Shown here one piece after another: positions 10,341 to 22,231 of a stretch of 64,000 nucleotides of DNA. Each line of letters opens with the position of its first letter. The stretch's first letter is position 1. The notes under the pieces are model-generated. The model did not search any database. It was not told the DNA's origin and worked only from the letters and a program-made list of their open reading frames with translations. The position numbers and the translations under genes were made by a program. The DNA is from Prototheca cutis (taxonomy: Eukaryota > Chlorophyta > Trebouxiophyceae > Chlorellales > Chlorellaceae), in contig BCIH01000004.1 of the NCBI GenBank assembly GCA_002897115.2, forward strand, positions 495,329-559,328. The letters are read 5' to 3'.

Positions 10341-13300
10341 CTACAGCCCCACGCTCCAGCTCCGGGAACCCAAGGTTCCCCACGTCCGATCCATCAGGCC
10401 CTCCCCCACAGATCCATGCGGCGACAGACCCGGCACCGACTCCAGATCGTCGATGGAGGCGCCGTTGGTCAGCGCCAGCTGGCGCAGCAGTGCCGCCACC
10501 TCTGTGACCCCAGACAACGTGTACCTGCACTTTGACGAGTGCGTACCATTCAGCCATCGGCAGCTGTAGACCATGATTTTGGCCGGTAGGGCAGGGGTAC
10601 CAACCCTCCCCCCCAACAAGAAGCAAAGACACTAACAGAAACGCTCCCAACAGAAACGCTCCCAAAAGAAACACAGAACGCACGATGCTTTGCTCGTGCT
10701 GTTGCGATTGATCGTGATGGTGAAGCAGTGCTGCGGCGGCACGGGGAACGGCAGCTCGTGGCCCCAGCCGGCAGCGCCGCCGGCCGTCGACGCGTGCATG
10801 TGGACATCGGCGGCGCCTTCCGCGCGGCCGCCGGCGCTGTAACCCTCGGACCCTGCCCGGTCCGCCGCCGGCTTGGCCGCGGGGCCGTCTGATGCGTTGT
10901 TGGCCTTGCTCCTCGGCGACCGGTCGTCCGACGGCGGTGCGCTAGGGTGGCCCTGGTCGCAGATCCGCGTCGCCGCGAGCTGGTCGGACGCATGATCGAC
11001 GGCATCGCCGCCGTCCGGCGCGCTGCCATAGGCAGCGCCGACGGCGTCCGTGGCGTCTCCCTGCGACACAAGGCGCGAGGGGCTCGCCGGCGGTGCGCGT
11101 GGCAGCCCGCCTGCCCGCGGCGGTGAACTCAACGGCGAAGCGTTCGTCGATGCGGATGACGACAGGAACAGGACGCTTTGGTCGTCGCATTGTTCTCGCT
11201 GCTGCTGGGCTGCAGACTGCCCAGCAGCGCCGCCCTGTGCCTGCGACTGCTGCGCGGCGACGTAGTGATGGTGGTGGTGATGGTGGGGCGCTGGCCCGCC
11301 GGGGGCGCTGGCGGGTCCCAGTGTGGGGTCGGGTCTGCCTTCCAGCAGGGAGTAGAGGTTTTCATCGCGTGCAAGAAAGTGTCCCGCAGCCAGGACGAAC
11401 GAGACATCTGCCAGGTTTGTCGATTCGGCAATGATTTGGAGCACCTTTTCCAGGCACGCGCCCTTGGACACACCGACGGGGCGGACCTCGATGCTCCGCG
11501 ACCCGCGTACGACGTCGACGGGGGCCGTGGAGATCGGGCCCGACAGCAGGTGCTGGAGCATGTCCCGCGCCTGGACGCGCCCAAACTCCGGGTCGGCGGC
11601 GCGATAGTTCCACACGATGCTGTGCGCGCGCTGCTCGACAAAGCTGCGTGGCGTGCGGTCGCAGAAGTAATCCATCACCACCGCCACGCTGTCCATCCAG
11701 TCGCCACTGGGCGGCTCGATGACCGGAATCCAGTCGCCAGCCCCGGGCGCACGCAGGACCATGCCGTTCTCCGCGGCCAGCCACACCCGCATGCCATCAA
11801 AGATGTCGGCCAGCGTGTCCCGCTCACACCCCGAAAAAACGACTGCATGGACGGAGGGGTCGGAGGCCAAAGCTCGCAGGGCTGCCAGTGCGGCGGGGTC
11901 GGCGTTGGCCCGCGCGCCGCCGGGGGTGAACCTTGATGCCACTGAGTTTGAGCAGTGCAGCCCCGGACCCAGAGCCTCGCCGCCCGAAGTGAGCGTGCCC
12001 GAGCACCCCAGGACCACCAGCCGCGTCCGCGAGGCCGAGAATGCCGCGACGCAGTCTGGCACTGGTAGCGGAGGTGGCACCGACCGCGTCCGCAGCGCCG
12101 CTTCGACCACTGTGTCGTCCAGCTCGGAAATAAATGTGTCAGCCCAGGTCTGGGCCGTGTGCGTGCGCACGTGGTTGTAGCTGTGGCGGTGGCGCTCGCG
12201 GCGTTCGCGCTCCGGCATGGCCAGCGCGTAGCCGATCGCCGCCGCTAGGTCGTTGATGTTCCAGGGGTTGACCAGCAGCGCGCCCGCGCCCAGTGACTGT
12301 GCCGCGCCGGCGAATTCGCTCAGCACCAGCACGCCTGCGTTGTCGCGCTGGCACGCGACGTACTCGTACGACACGAGGTTCATGCCGTCCCGCAGACTGG
12401 TCACCAATGCCACATCTGTAATCGCGTACAGCGCGACGAGCTCGTGAAAGGACAGCTGTCGGTCGAGGTGGTAGATGGGGACGTGGGTCAGCGTGCCGTA
12501 GCGGCCATTGATGCGGCCCACGATCTCGTGCACCATGCTGCGCAGGCGCTGGTACTCAGGGACGTCGGTGCGGGAGGGCACTGCGATCTGGACCAGCAGC
12601 ACCTTGTCGTGCCATTCTGGGTGCTCCTCCAGGAACTTTTCAAAGGCCAGCAGCTTTTGAGGGATGCCCTTGATCATGTCCAGGCGGTCCACGCCCAGCA
12701 TCACCTTGCGACCCGCGTACCGGTTGAGCAGCTGCGCCACATTGGCCCGCACCTCGGGCGCCTCCAGTGCTGCTGTAAACCGGCCCGGGTCGATCCCGAT
12801 AGGGAAAGCAGCCACCCGCGTCAGGGCCCCCGAATCCTCCACGCCCTCGGGCGTGGCGTCAAGGCCCAGGATGCGGGTGCAGGCGCTGACAAAGTGGCGT
12901 GCGTAGTCATAGGTGTGAAAACCGATGAGATCCGCACGCAGCACCGACCGCAGCAGCTCCTCGCGGACCGGCAGCGTGCGGTAGATTTCCGAAGAGGGAA
13001 AGGGCGTGTGCAGGAAAAACCCCACCTTCATGCCGGGCTGCACGTCCTTGAGCAGCGCTGGCAATAACATCAAATGGTAGTCCTGCACCCACACGATGTC
13101 CCCCGCCTGGACGTGCGCCAGCACAGCCGCCGCAAACCGGGCGTTGACGGCCTGGTGCGCCAGCCACTGGCTCTGGACCGCCCGCGAATCCGACAGCTTG
13201 CTGTCGATGTTCAGCGGGACGTAGTGGAACAGCTGCCACAGCACCGAGTTGCAAAACCCATTGTAGTGCAGGTCCACGCTGCTAGGTTCCAGGTACACCG

Positions 13301-13836
13301 GGACGTAGCCCTCGCGCCCCAGCGCCCGAGTCAGCGCGTCCCGTTCGGGCCCTTCCTCGATGTTCACGCCGGGCCACCCAATCCACTTGGTCCGGAAATG
13401 CCCAACCCCCATCAGCGCAGACACCAGACCGCCCGCGCTGACCTGCTTGTCCCGTGTTTTTTTGTGCGGGTGTGGGGAAGGAAGCTTGCCTTGTGTCTGG
13501 CCTTTTCTTTTTTGGGGGCCGGGGACCCCAAAAACAGATCAAACAAAAGGAATTATTCCCAATGTGCCTCACCTGAAGTTGCCAGGTGCCGTCGGCGCCC
13601 TTGTATGCCGAGACGGGCAAGCGGTTGGCCACGACAACGAGACGCTGCGATGCCGGGACGTCCGACAGGCTGGACGGCATCGTGCCGCTGCCTGCTCGGT
13701 CCAGGCGGGGGGGCGAGGCAAAGGCAGCTCCAGCGGGGGACTCGCTGCGGCTGGCACCGCCCTGGTTGCCGTCTCCAAACAGCACCGTCGTGCTCTGACT
13801 CTTGCGCAGGCGCTGGAAGAGCAGGCGGTCTGGCAT
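10341..13836 (-). CDS. TPS: Trehalose-6-phosphate synthase with degenerate phosphatase domain
   Basis: Makes trehalose 6-phosphate from UDP-glucose and glucose 6-phosphate. Exons 13573-13836, 10684-13442 and 10341-10563 give about 1081 residues. The GT20 domain (about residues 55-560) is complete: [72 protein letters not shown], the nucleotide-sugar Arg/Lys motif [14 protein letters not shown], and [14 protein letters not shown]. The C-terminal HAD trehalose-phosphatase domain follows, but motif I, normally DYDGTL, reads GCSGTL, so the nucleophile Asp is missing; other parts survive ([27 protein letters not shown]). A His run and Gln/Ala/Ser-rich insert of about 200 residues interrupts the domain before its last strand (exon 3: [20 protein letters not shown]). 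The start (13836) and the last splice site are the least certain parts. Confidence 0.92.
10631..10665 (+). repeat. 15-bp tandem repeat in TPS intron 2
   Basis: ACAGAAACGCTCCCA is repeated twice head to tail, followed by a partial third copy, inside the proposed last TPS intron (10564-10683). Read on the coding strand it would give a meaningless WERFC repeat, which supports its being intronic. Confidence 0.7.
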
Positions 13837-14716
13837 TCGTTCCGTTCCGGTGAGGAACAGTACAGGGGAGCGGTGAGAGATTGTGTGGGATGAATGAGTC
13901 TTGACAGAACCAGGCATGCATGCCACAGGTTGGTGGTGATCTCCGCCTCCATGCCACCCCCACACTACCAAGACGGGCGTCATGCTCCCCTGCCACCCCA
14001 GCCAAGCCCAGGGAATGTCGCGTTCATCCCCCTGCACATGGACACCCACGCCCATGCTCACCGACTCGATTGGTGTACATGCGGTGCACTTCCTGGTTGG
14101 AGTGGGCTCGCTCCAGTCCCCGCTTTTCCGACATTGGGCCCCTGGCCACACCTTCCTCCGTCATGACTCCAGCTCCGCCCGCAGCAGGCGGGACGCGCGA
14201 TCAGGGCTTCTAGGGGATCGGCAACTTATGGAAATCCAACACGATCGTGGGCTGGGCCAGGCCAACGGGGCGCGGCACGATGGCGTGCACTAGCTCGCCG
14301 AAACCACCACCCACCTCCCCTGCGGGCATGGGCCCTGCAAGGCCATCGCTCACAGGGGTTGTGCCCACCCGTTCCTATTTACACTGCAGAATGTGCGGGG
14401 CGTGGTCTGGCATGCAGGGGCCAGCGGGCAAAGTGGCATGCCAGCAAGGACACAGCGAGTGGGTCCGTGCGATTTTCCGAGGGGCCAAGCAGGGCGCGAA
14501 ATGCAAGGCCTCGCCGCGCTGGAAAGCAAGACGGCTCGCGAGCCGGCCATACGCTGTGGGCCCAGCCAGGCTCACCCTCTTCCAGGTCATTAACGGTGGC
14601 ACTAGGTGAGCCTGTGCACGGCATTCTAGCGGACAGGAGAGTGCGGGACCTTGCCCATAGCGCGGCGAGCCCTGACGGCTGGTCCATCCCCCGCACGCAG
14701 GTAGCAGCTTGGCAAC
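13837..14716. promoter_or_regulatory. Divergent spacer between TPS and eL13
   Basis: 0.88 kb between head-to-head genes, so both promoters lie here. It may also hold non-coding 5' exons, since the TPS start is not certain. No conserved coding frame was recognised. Confidence 0.5.
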
Positions 14717-15729
14717 ATGGTGCGCCACAACAACGTGGTGCCTAACCAGCACTTCAAGAAGAAGTGGCAGGTTAATGTGAGGACCTGGTTCAACCAGCCT
14801 GCTCGCAAGCAGCGCCGGAGGCAGGGTAAGCGCCGGGCCACGGGGGGACTGGCGGGTCGGTGCCGATTGCCTGCGACGATGGGCGGAATGCTTGCGGAGT
14901 CGGGTCTCCAGAACCGTGAATAGGCCGGAGGAATTTTCCAGCGCCCGGCTCTGGTGCTGGGCCGTCGATTTATGGCTAGATGGATGCCTGGGATGTCGGG
15001 TGGCGGAGCCATTCGGGGCCCTCCTGGTGGCTAGGCCCCTGGGCGGCAGCTGACCCCAGGCACCTGGGCGCACGCGTGGACAATGATTTGTAGTCACTTC
15101 AGCGTGACGGAAGGAGCTCGGAAACTGCTGCTGCACCTGCGGCTGCGTTGCGAAAGGCTTGCAAGTGTGCGGTGAGACTGATGTTCCCCATTCCTCAACC
15201 TCTCTCTGCAGCACGCGTGGCCAAGGCCGCGGCTGCCTTCCCCCGCCCCACCGCCGGTGCCCTGCGCCCCGTGGTGCACTGCCCGACGATCAAGTACAAC
15301 CGCAAGCAGCGCATGGGCCGCGGTTTCACGCTTGAGGAGCTGAAGGAGGCCGGCATCTCCGCCAAGCTGGCGCCGACGATCGGCATTGCCGTGGACTTCC
15401 GCCGCCGCAACCGCAGCCTGGAGTCCCTGCAGGAGAACGCCTCGCGCCTGAAGGCGTACAAGGCCAACCTGGTGGTGTTCCCGCGCCGCGCCGGCAAGCC
15501 CCGCGCGGGCGATGCCTCCGCGGAGGAGCTGGCTGCCGTTGCACAGCTGTCCGGGCCCATCGCGCCCGTGCGCTCTGCCAAGCCCGCTCTGGAGCTGGTC
15601 AAGCTGAGCGAGGAGCAGAAGGCCGCGCGCGCCTACTACACGCTGCGCCTGGAGCGCACCAACGCCAAGCTGGCGGGCCTCCGCGCCAAGCGCGCCGCCG
15701 AGGCCGCCGCCGCCGAGAAGGATGCCTGA
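14717..15729 (+). CDS. RPL13: Cytosolic 60S ribosomal protein eL13
   Basis: Structural protein of the large ribosomal subunit. Two exons (14717-14825, 15212-15729) with phase 1 join as RRRQ-ARVAK and give 208 residues, the usual eL13 length. Diagnostic blocks: [98 protein letters not shown], then the basic, Ala-rich C terminus typical of algae and plants. The start MVRHNN is the family start. A UGUAA poly(A) signal lies at 15741-15745, 12 bases after the stop. Confidence 0.97.
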
Positions 15730-15740
15730 TCGTGCGACGC

Positions 15741-15745
15741 TGTAA
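15741..15745 (+). terminator. UGUAA poly(A) signal of eL13
   Basis: TGTAA 12 bases past the stop codon. UGUAA is the standard chlorophyte polyadenylation signal. Similar motifs follow eL41 (29368), SEC61A (32059), TGD2 (37399), the BSD gene (42058), deoxyhypusine synthase (53277) and MCM5 (57467). Confidence 0.6.
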
Positions 15746-16182
15746 ACAGATCGCTGATGTGGCATGGGGGAGTGTTGGAGGTGGGGCAAGGTTGGAGAGG
15801 GGGGTTATGGAGACTCACTCAGGAAAGGGTACGTTGCTGTGACGGGATTGCGAATGGGGAATTGAGAGGGTGGTCCAGGTGGAATGAAATGGAGGACGGT
15901 CGGTCTTGCTTGAGATTGAGATTGCGGTTGGTGGGTCGGGTGTCGGGAGAGTGCTCGGTTCGTCGTGCACAGCGTACACATCGAAGAACAAGTGTGAACA
16001 AGGAAAGCACACAGCATTGATTTTATTTGTAACGCGGGCGACTGGCAAACAAGGGGAGTCTTCATATCGCTCTGAAAAATGGGCCCAAAGTGCGCAAGCC
16101 TGCCTGTCGCGATTCTCGATTGCGGGGTTATTCATCATGGTGCCCATGTGATCCAACAACCTTTTCGGCACACAGAAAGTTT
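15746..16182. other. Spacer between eL13 and the C1orf52-like gene
   Basis: About 440 bp, less GC-rich than its neighbours. It holds the end of the eL13 3' UTR and the promoter of the next gene. Nothing else is seen. Confidence 0.5.
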
Positions 16183-17035
16183 ATGGATGCGCTGGACGAG
16201 CTGAGCGGGAGCTCGTCGGGGAGCGACGACGAAGGGAGTGCCGAATTGGCCCCCAGCAAGAAGGCCAAGCCAGCACCGCAGATCACCTTCGAGGAGTTGC
16301 AGCAGCACGGCATGACAGAGGGCCCCAGTGTCCTCTACGTCCCTCCACCCAGTGATGAACCCAATTGGGCATGGTGAGGGTGCATTCAGTGGAACGTTTA
16401 TTTATTTTGTGGTGGGGGCCCTAGTCGTGCTGTGGCGCTGACAGCTCTGCGGGGAATGAAGGTTCGATTGCACCTTTTTGAGTGTAGGTCTGCAATTTGC
16501 CAGTATCATGTGTGTTGACATCAAGCGGCCCACCCCCCTTGCACCGTCCACGAATGCAAGGTCCTCTGGAGCGGCCAGGAAAGGGGAGGAACCAGCTGAG
16601 GAGGACAGGGAGTTGCGCCAAGCAAACCGGGAAGCTGTGACCTTGGGCATTGCAGAGGAGATGCAGCTGGCACGGAAAGCAGTGGTTCATGCTCAGATGC
16701 TCAAGGAGGGCAAGAAGGAAGAGGCCAGGAGAGAGAGGGAGCCCCCTAAGACCTGGAAAGAAAAGGTGCGACCACTCATGAGCGGCTGGGTCTATGCGCT
16801 GCGAAGTGCCTGGCTGCACAGATTCCTGATCGCTCCAATGTTGGGGGGAAGGCACATGCTTCCGGCGGGCCAAATCCCAGCACCATGCTGACTGCTCACA
16901 CCCTGGCCAAGACATCCATTCCGACAGGAGAGGCGCAAGCGAGACCGAGGCCAGCAGGCGTCAGGGAAAAACTACGTCGAGGAGGAGAAGCGACGAGCCA
17001 GGGAATTTGGTATTGTGAGCGGTTTTGACAATTAA
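16183..17035 (+). CDS. Small acidic/basic protein, C1orf52 (UPF0690)-like
   Basis: Three exons (16183-16373, 16561-16765, 16928-17035) join in phase and give 167 residues. The N terminus is Ser/Asp-rich (DELSGSSSGSDDEGS). A short conserved-looking block follows, GPSVLYVPPPSDEPNWAW, comparable to the FLYNP..IDWE segment of human C1orf52. Then comes a charged helical stretch (EEMQLARKAVVHAQMLKEG), EPPKTWKEK, and the end RGQQASGKNYVEEEKRRARE, which resembles the C terminus of plant members of this uncharacterised family. An alternative acceptor near 16503 would add about 19 residues at the exon 2 start. Function is unknown; nuclear localisation is only a guess from composition. The family call rests on short motifs. 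Confidence 0.5.
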
Positions 17036-17242
17036 CCGATAAGACAAGACAAGTTGGAATATTGTGTCAGGGGAGGAGACAGGAAGCAAGGGGTGTTGGG
17101 AGTAATCCTTTCCGGCTGGGTCCACCGCCGTCGTGAAAGTCAGGGAGGCATAGGGGGCCAACTCCTCCCCAAACTGCTCGTCGGAGGAACATCAAAGTTG
17201 GATGCAATATAATGGTTTTGTAGGGATTACATTTGCACGATC

Positions 17243-18301
17243 ATGGCAGAGCCCGAGGCATCGCCGAGGGCTGGGAACCCCGAGACGACCGACACCGTGG
17301 CTGCGGGACTGGATCGCCTCTCTCTGGGCGAGGTGTGCAGTGGGACACTGCGATCTGATACGACTGTTAAAGGCTACAATCGCTGATCTTGTTTCATGGG
17401 AAATGAGCTTGCACTGTGTCAGTTTTGTCTGGCCAGAGCACGGAGGGCCCTAGCTGTAGAAAGCGTGTTGGTGTGGAGATTGACCAGCCAACCATGCGCC
17501 ACACTCTTACAGGCGGCTGTGGAGCGTACATGTGCCAATGCAGGGGCTTCTTCAACCAACGTTGAAGCCCATGAACTGGACCGAAGTACAGGAAATGGAG
17601 CCGAGCCTTCTGGATCGGCGGCGGCAGAGGATGATGCCGACGACTGGGAGGCCTGGGACGAAAGCCGCGTGCCCGAGGCGGCAGTGCCGTCGGTGCAAGT
17701 GGAATCTAAGGTGGCAGTGGCACCACTCCTGGGCGACTGGGATGCCAGCGGGGACGCGGCAGGGACGGCCGGATCTCCTAGCAGGAGCTCTGCCGCGCAG
17801 GGCCCGTGCTCTGGAGAAGACGGCATCGTCCCTTTCTCCGGGGCGCACATCCTGGAGATCAGCGGCCTGACACAGGGTGCGCGCTCACGGGATGTGCAGG
17901 ACTGGCTAGAGCGGCTGGGCAGTTCGTCAGTGGCGCAGCCCTTCATCCGCTGGGTCGATGACGGCACTGCGGCGGTTGTGTTTGATGGGCCTGCCGCGGC
18001 ACGGGCCACCCTAGCAGCGACCCGGCGCAGCGGCCCCGAAGCTACATGGGCCACACTGTGTGCCTGGGCAGACGCGACGCCAGCTACGCGCCGGCTTCCG
18101 GCCGACCAACTCCAGCCGCCACGGGCGCGACCCCGGGCCACTGCTGCCGTGGCTCGGCGGCTCATCGGCAACGCGCTGTCCCTCAACCTTCGAGACCGAG
18201 CGGCCGAGGCAGGCCTGCGTGACGCACAGCGCGCAAAGCGTGACGCACAGGCCACAGAGCGAGCGAGGCGCGCTGCGCTGGATGCGACCTGGGACTCTTG
18301 A
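17243..18301 (+). CDS. R3HCC1/R3HCC1L-like RRM-fold protein
   Basis: Two exons (17243-17332, 17513-18301), phase 0, 292 residues. The N terminus is short and mostly polar (LDRLSLGEV near the exon end), followed by an acidic region (DDADDWEAWDESR). A compact domain follows: AHILEISGLTQGARSRDVQD, then FIRWVDDGTAAVVFDGPAAA, the RRM-like pattern HV(I/L)E..(D/G)....T.DL....FDIKWVDDTHALAVF seen in animal R3HCC1L and its plant relatives. The C terminus TAAVARRLIGNALSLNLRDR plus a basic coiled segment ending DATWDS also matches the plant proteins. Molecular function of this family is poorly known; an RNA-related role is inferred from the fold. Confidence 0.72.
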
Positions 18302-18749
18302 CTGGTGTGTCGGTCGGTTCTAGCCATGCTCATAGTGCACTTCGCCTCACGAGCATGGCTGCACGTCGAAGGGCATAGCATCCTACCGCGCCCTCCTGAA
18401 CAGACATGTCTCTCTGAACACATTCCTGATGGTCCCTGCAACGAGATGCAGCTGCCCCTATCCCCTTGTTCTTGGCCCGAGGAATACGATCAGGGGATTT
18501 CCTCCGTCTGAACTGCCACTTGTTGCCCACCGTGACGTGGTGGACGATCGCGAGCGATCGCAACAATGCAGAATTCGTACAATGCTGCTCGGCATGCCAT
18601 ATGTACAAACTTGACAGTCCATCTGCACAATTGGTAAAACGAAACAAAAAATCAAGTTTGTCCAGGAGCGATCAAGGGCCCCAGAATCGACCGTGACGCA
18701 CGGGGGTTGAGGAATGCAGGCCTGACCCGGCTGCTGATTGGCCTATAGG
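18302..18749. other. Spacer before CYP71
   Basis: About 450 bp between two plus-strand genes. No conserved coding frame or RNA gene is recognised. Confidence 0.5.
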
Positions 18750-21329
18750 ATGGGGGAGGCCAGCGACGCGGAAGTCGGGCCGCCGAGGCCTGCGTATGAT
18801 GGCGTAGAGGCTGAGGAGGAGGCGGACATCGGGCCCACAAGGCCCCCAAAGGGCGAAGCCGGCGTGGACGGCGATGGAGCCCCTGAGGAGGACGACGTTG
18901 GGCCGCAACTTCCCGAGCCCAAGCGCCGAAAAGTAAGCTGCTGTGGTTGTTGTTTGCCACAGGCTGAACTGAGGTTTTTAGTTTCATTTGCCATTGAATA
19001 CTGGGGAGATGAGCAGGGGGGTGGGGCCCCCTGCAGCAACATTGTGGAATCCATGCTCAGCGCGGCCGCTGTGCACCAGGCAGCGCCTGGCCGGACCGAT
19101 GGCCTTACCAATACCCCACTCACCCCCCCACAAGCAGAAGCTACAGTATGAGGCACAGTATCTGGAGGCTCTGCCCAATGCTAGCATGTATGAGCGGAGC
19201 TACATGCACCGCGACGTGGTGACCCACGTGGCGGCAGCCCGGGGCACCGACTTTTTCGTCACTGCCAGTGCCGACGGCGTGGTCAAGTTTTGGAAGAAGC
19301 TGGCCCGGGGGGTGGAGTTTGCAAAGCAGTACCGCGCGCACCTCTGTGCCGTGCGCGGGCTCGCGGTGTCGGCCGACGGCTCTCTGGCGGCCACCGTAGC
19401 CGGCGACAACTCGGTCAAAGTCTTTGACGTCGCGACGTTCGACATGATTGCCATGCTGCGCCTCCCTTTCCAACCGGGAACCGTCGAATGGGTCTTCAAG
19501 GTACTACGCTTGTTTGCGTTTCGTGTGTTTTTGTTTGTCTGTCAAAGGGCGTGGGTGTGGGTGTGTGCGTTCGTGTCAGTGGGTGTCAGTGGACATTTTT
19601 CTGTGTCCCTGCCGGATTTCCGCGGCCATCCAACCAGGTTCACATCCGTTGTCACCAACCATGTATGCGGCGACAGGCCGACGACCCGGTGGCGCGGTTG
19701 GCAGTGTCGGATGCGGGTTCGGGGTCTATCGCTGTCTACGACGCACGCTCGGGGGCGGCAGAGCCAGTTGGGACGCTGGTCCTGCATGCTTCCCCCGTCA
19801 CGGCCATGAAGTTTTCCCCAGCCACAAACGCTGTCATTAGCACCGACTCCGCAGGTGGATTGTGTGTGTGTGTGTGTATGGGGGGGGGGGCCCTCAGATC
19901 TGGTGTGGTGCATGGTGGTGCGTGCGTGTCGCCATCGCGTGGAATCGCTGCGCATGTACATGCGTCTGGTGCTGATGTACACCGGCCAACCGACCAAACC
20001 TGACAACAACACCCGAGCCCAGGCCTACTGGAGTACTGGGACCCCGAGACCCTGGCGCCGCCGGCGCAGGGCACGAGCTTTGGCTTCAAGCTCGACACCG
20101 ACTTGTATGCGCTGGCAAAAGCCAAGACGCGGGCGCTGTCGATGGCGGTGTCTGACGACGGCGCACGTTTTGCCTTGTTTTCTGCCGACTGCCGGGTGCG
20201 TGTGTTTCGGTACGCGACGGGCCGCCTGGTCCGTGTGTTTGACGAGTCGCTTGCTGCCGCGGCAGAGCTCCAGCGCACGGGGCCCGAAGCCTTTCGCTTG
20301 GAGCCCATCGATTTTGGGCGGCGCGCCGCGGCGGAAAAGGAGCTGGTGTCCGCGGACTGGACTGAAGCTGTCCCGGGGTTGGCATTTGATGTGTCGGGCA
20401 GCTTCTTGCTGGTCCCCACGCTGCTCGGCATCAAGGTGGTGAATTTGGTGACCAACGCTGTGTCCCGCATCATCGGCGCTGCCGAGCATGGCGAGCGGTT
20501 TTTAGGACTGGCACTGCTGCAGCACGGCGGTGCGCCCCGCGGCCGCCGCTTGATGTCGACTGCCGGCGCTGGAGGAGTCACCACCGGGACTGGCAATGCC
20601 GGCGCGGGCGACGACAAGACCACAGCAGCGCTGGGCGACCCCACGCTCCTCGCCTGCGCGGCTGGGCGGCAGCGGCTGTACCTGTTCACGCGGCGCGAGC
20701 CCGTGGAGGCCGAGATCGCCGAGGCCGGCCGCGACGTGTTTAACGAGCGCCCCGCTGCCGCCGCGGAAGAGCTGGGCCGGGGCCCAGGCGTCAGCAGTGC
20801 CGGCGGTGCGGGCGGCGGTTCCGCCAGCGCCCTGGTGGCGGGTCTGCCGCGCGGCGCGGTGATCCACACGACGCGCGGGGATATCGCCGTGCGGTTGTTC
20901 GCGGACGAGTGTCCCCGCACGGTGGAGAACTTTGGGGGCCATGCGCGGAGCGGGTACTACGACGGCGTGCTCTTTCACCGTGTGATCAAGGGTTTTATGG
21001 TGCAGACGGGGGACCCACTGGGCGACGGCACGGGCGGCGAATCCATCTGGGGTGGAGAGTTTGAGGACGAGATCAACCGCCACCTGCGCCACGACAGGCC
21101 CTTTACGCTGTCCATGGCCAATGCCGGGCCCAACACCAACGGCTCCCAGTTCTTCATCACCACCGTCGCCACGCCATGGCTCGACGGCAAGCACACCGTG
21201 TTTGGGCGTGTGGTTCGAGGCATGGATGTCGTCGTGGCCATCGAACGATCCAAGACAAACCCCAAGACAGACAGACCACTCGATGACATCCGCATCGTGA
21301 ATGTCGAACCCAAGGACATCGTCGACTAG
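18750..21329 (+). CDS. CYP71: WD40-cyclophilin peptidyl-prolyl isomerase (CYP71/PPWD1)
   Basis: Nuclear cyclophilin; in plants CYP71 acts in chromatin regulation and PPWD1 is a spliceosome component. Four exons (18750-18932, 19138-19500, 19677-19854, 20023-21329) give 676 residues. The N terminus has repeated (D/E)xxIGPxxP blocks typical of the family. WD40 repeats follow: [64 protein letters not shown], then [11 protein letters not shown]. The C-terminal cyclophilin (from about residue 520) reads [58 protein letters not shown]. Catalytic Arg, Phe, Gln and Trp are all present, so isomerase activity is expected. Intron 3 starts beside a short GT repeat and a G run. Confidence 0.95.
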
Positions 21330-21354
21330 ATTCGCATGTTCTTTCCCGTGGCTG

Positions 21355-21888
21355 CTAGGGTGCATGGCTACCGTCCCACTGGTGACAGGAGTGGACAGGC
21401 GTCCCAGATTTACGCATCTGCAAGGGAGCAGGCAGCCCCAGAGTACCGCGTCTGATCACGGCGCATCCCCAGATGCGGCTCTGAAGGAGCAGGCTTCCCC
21501 CAAAGATTTTGGTCTGCAATGCAGCATCCCCCCAATATACCTGTCCCTCCCAGGATCGTGCTTGCATGCGTGCGAACCAATGTCGGCGACCGCATGCAGT
21601 GTGACACATGGAATGCCTGGGGACCTGAAGAGTCACCCAGCCGCACTGCAGTAATGACAGGCTCATGGCCCGGGTGAGCGGAGCCACCGTCCGGGCCACA
21701 CCGCCGCACAGCAACATGTTCGAGTCGTCAACCTGGTGATGGATGGATGGATGATGTGGCACATTGTTTGGAGGTATGGACAGGCCAGGGTTTTATGCCA
21801 TGTGGCCCGGCATGTGCCGACTGCCATCTGTCCGCGGCGGCACGTTGTGATCAGGTGTGGTCACCTTGGCAGCCACCGTCCGCGCCAT
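21355..21888 (-). CDS. Possible tiny three-exon gene, unrecognised
   Basis: Three segments (21865-21888, 21625-21732, 21355-21417) join with GT-AG borders, all phase 0, into 64 codons from ATG to TAG. The middle exon encodes LLCGGVARTVAPLTRAMSLS and is open on both sides only through the splice sites. It converges on CYP71, the stops being 25 bp apart. I do not recognise the product. Three consistent phase-0 joins in a short sequence can arise by chance, so this is a weak model. A non-coding RNA or nothing at all is as likely. Confidence 0.2.
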
Positions 21889-22231
21889 CCGCGGCCAGCA
21901 TACAACTCGTTTCCCCCTTTGAAGCACCGCTTTTGGATCCGTTTTTGTGATGCATGTGTTTCTGTCTCTCCAAACATACGCAGGAACACAGGGTTTGGTC
22001 CCGGGATGAGCGGGTGATGAGAAGTCGTACAGCCCGGGCCCTCGGGGTACCTCCGGGGGGCGTGGGGGTGTCTGACCTCGCACGTGCAACCATCGACCCC
22101 ATCCGGGGGTCCTGGGATGACGCTCCCCTGATAACCTTGCGAACTCACAGTCCAGACTGCATGCCGCGTACACACGGTTTCGAGCTCTGTGTGGCACCAT
22201 GTGTTCGTAAAATTGCAACCACTGGGCAAAC
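21889..22231. other. Spacer before the ACR gene
   Basis: About 340 bp that should contain the promoter of the four-ACT gene. Nothing else is recognised. Confidence 0.45.

Noticed and set aside
16440..16490. GGTTCGATT resembling a tRNA B box near 16467
   Set aside because: No pairing T stem, acceptor stem or A box could be built around it.
17419..18441. 340-codon minus-strand frame over the R3HCC1L-like gene
   Set aside because: Ser/Ala/Arg-rich mirror of the real exon; the plus strand has the domain match.
19736..20920. 394-codon minus-strand frame over CYP71
   Set aside because: Antisense low-complexity Ala/Pro/Ser frame; CYP71 coding evidence is decisive.
21355..22102. Mitochondrial carrier-like segment (LLCGGVARTVAPL) on the minus strand
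   Set aside because: Lacks the PxD/ExxK/R carrier signature and the other repeats; kept only as a weak unrecognised small gene.
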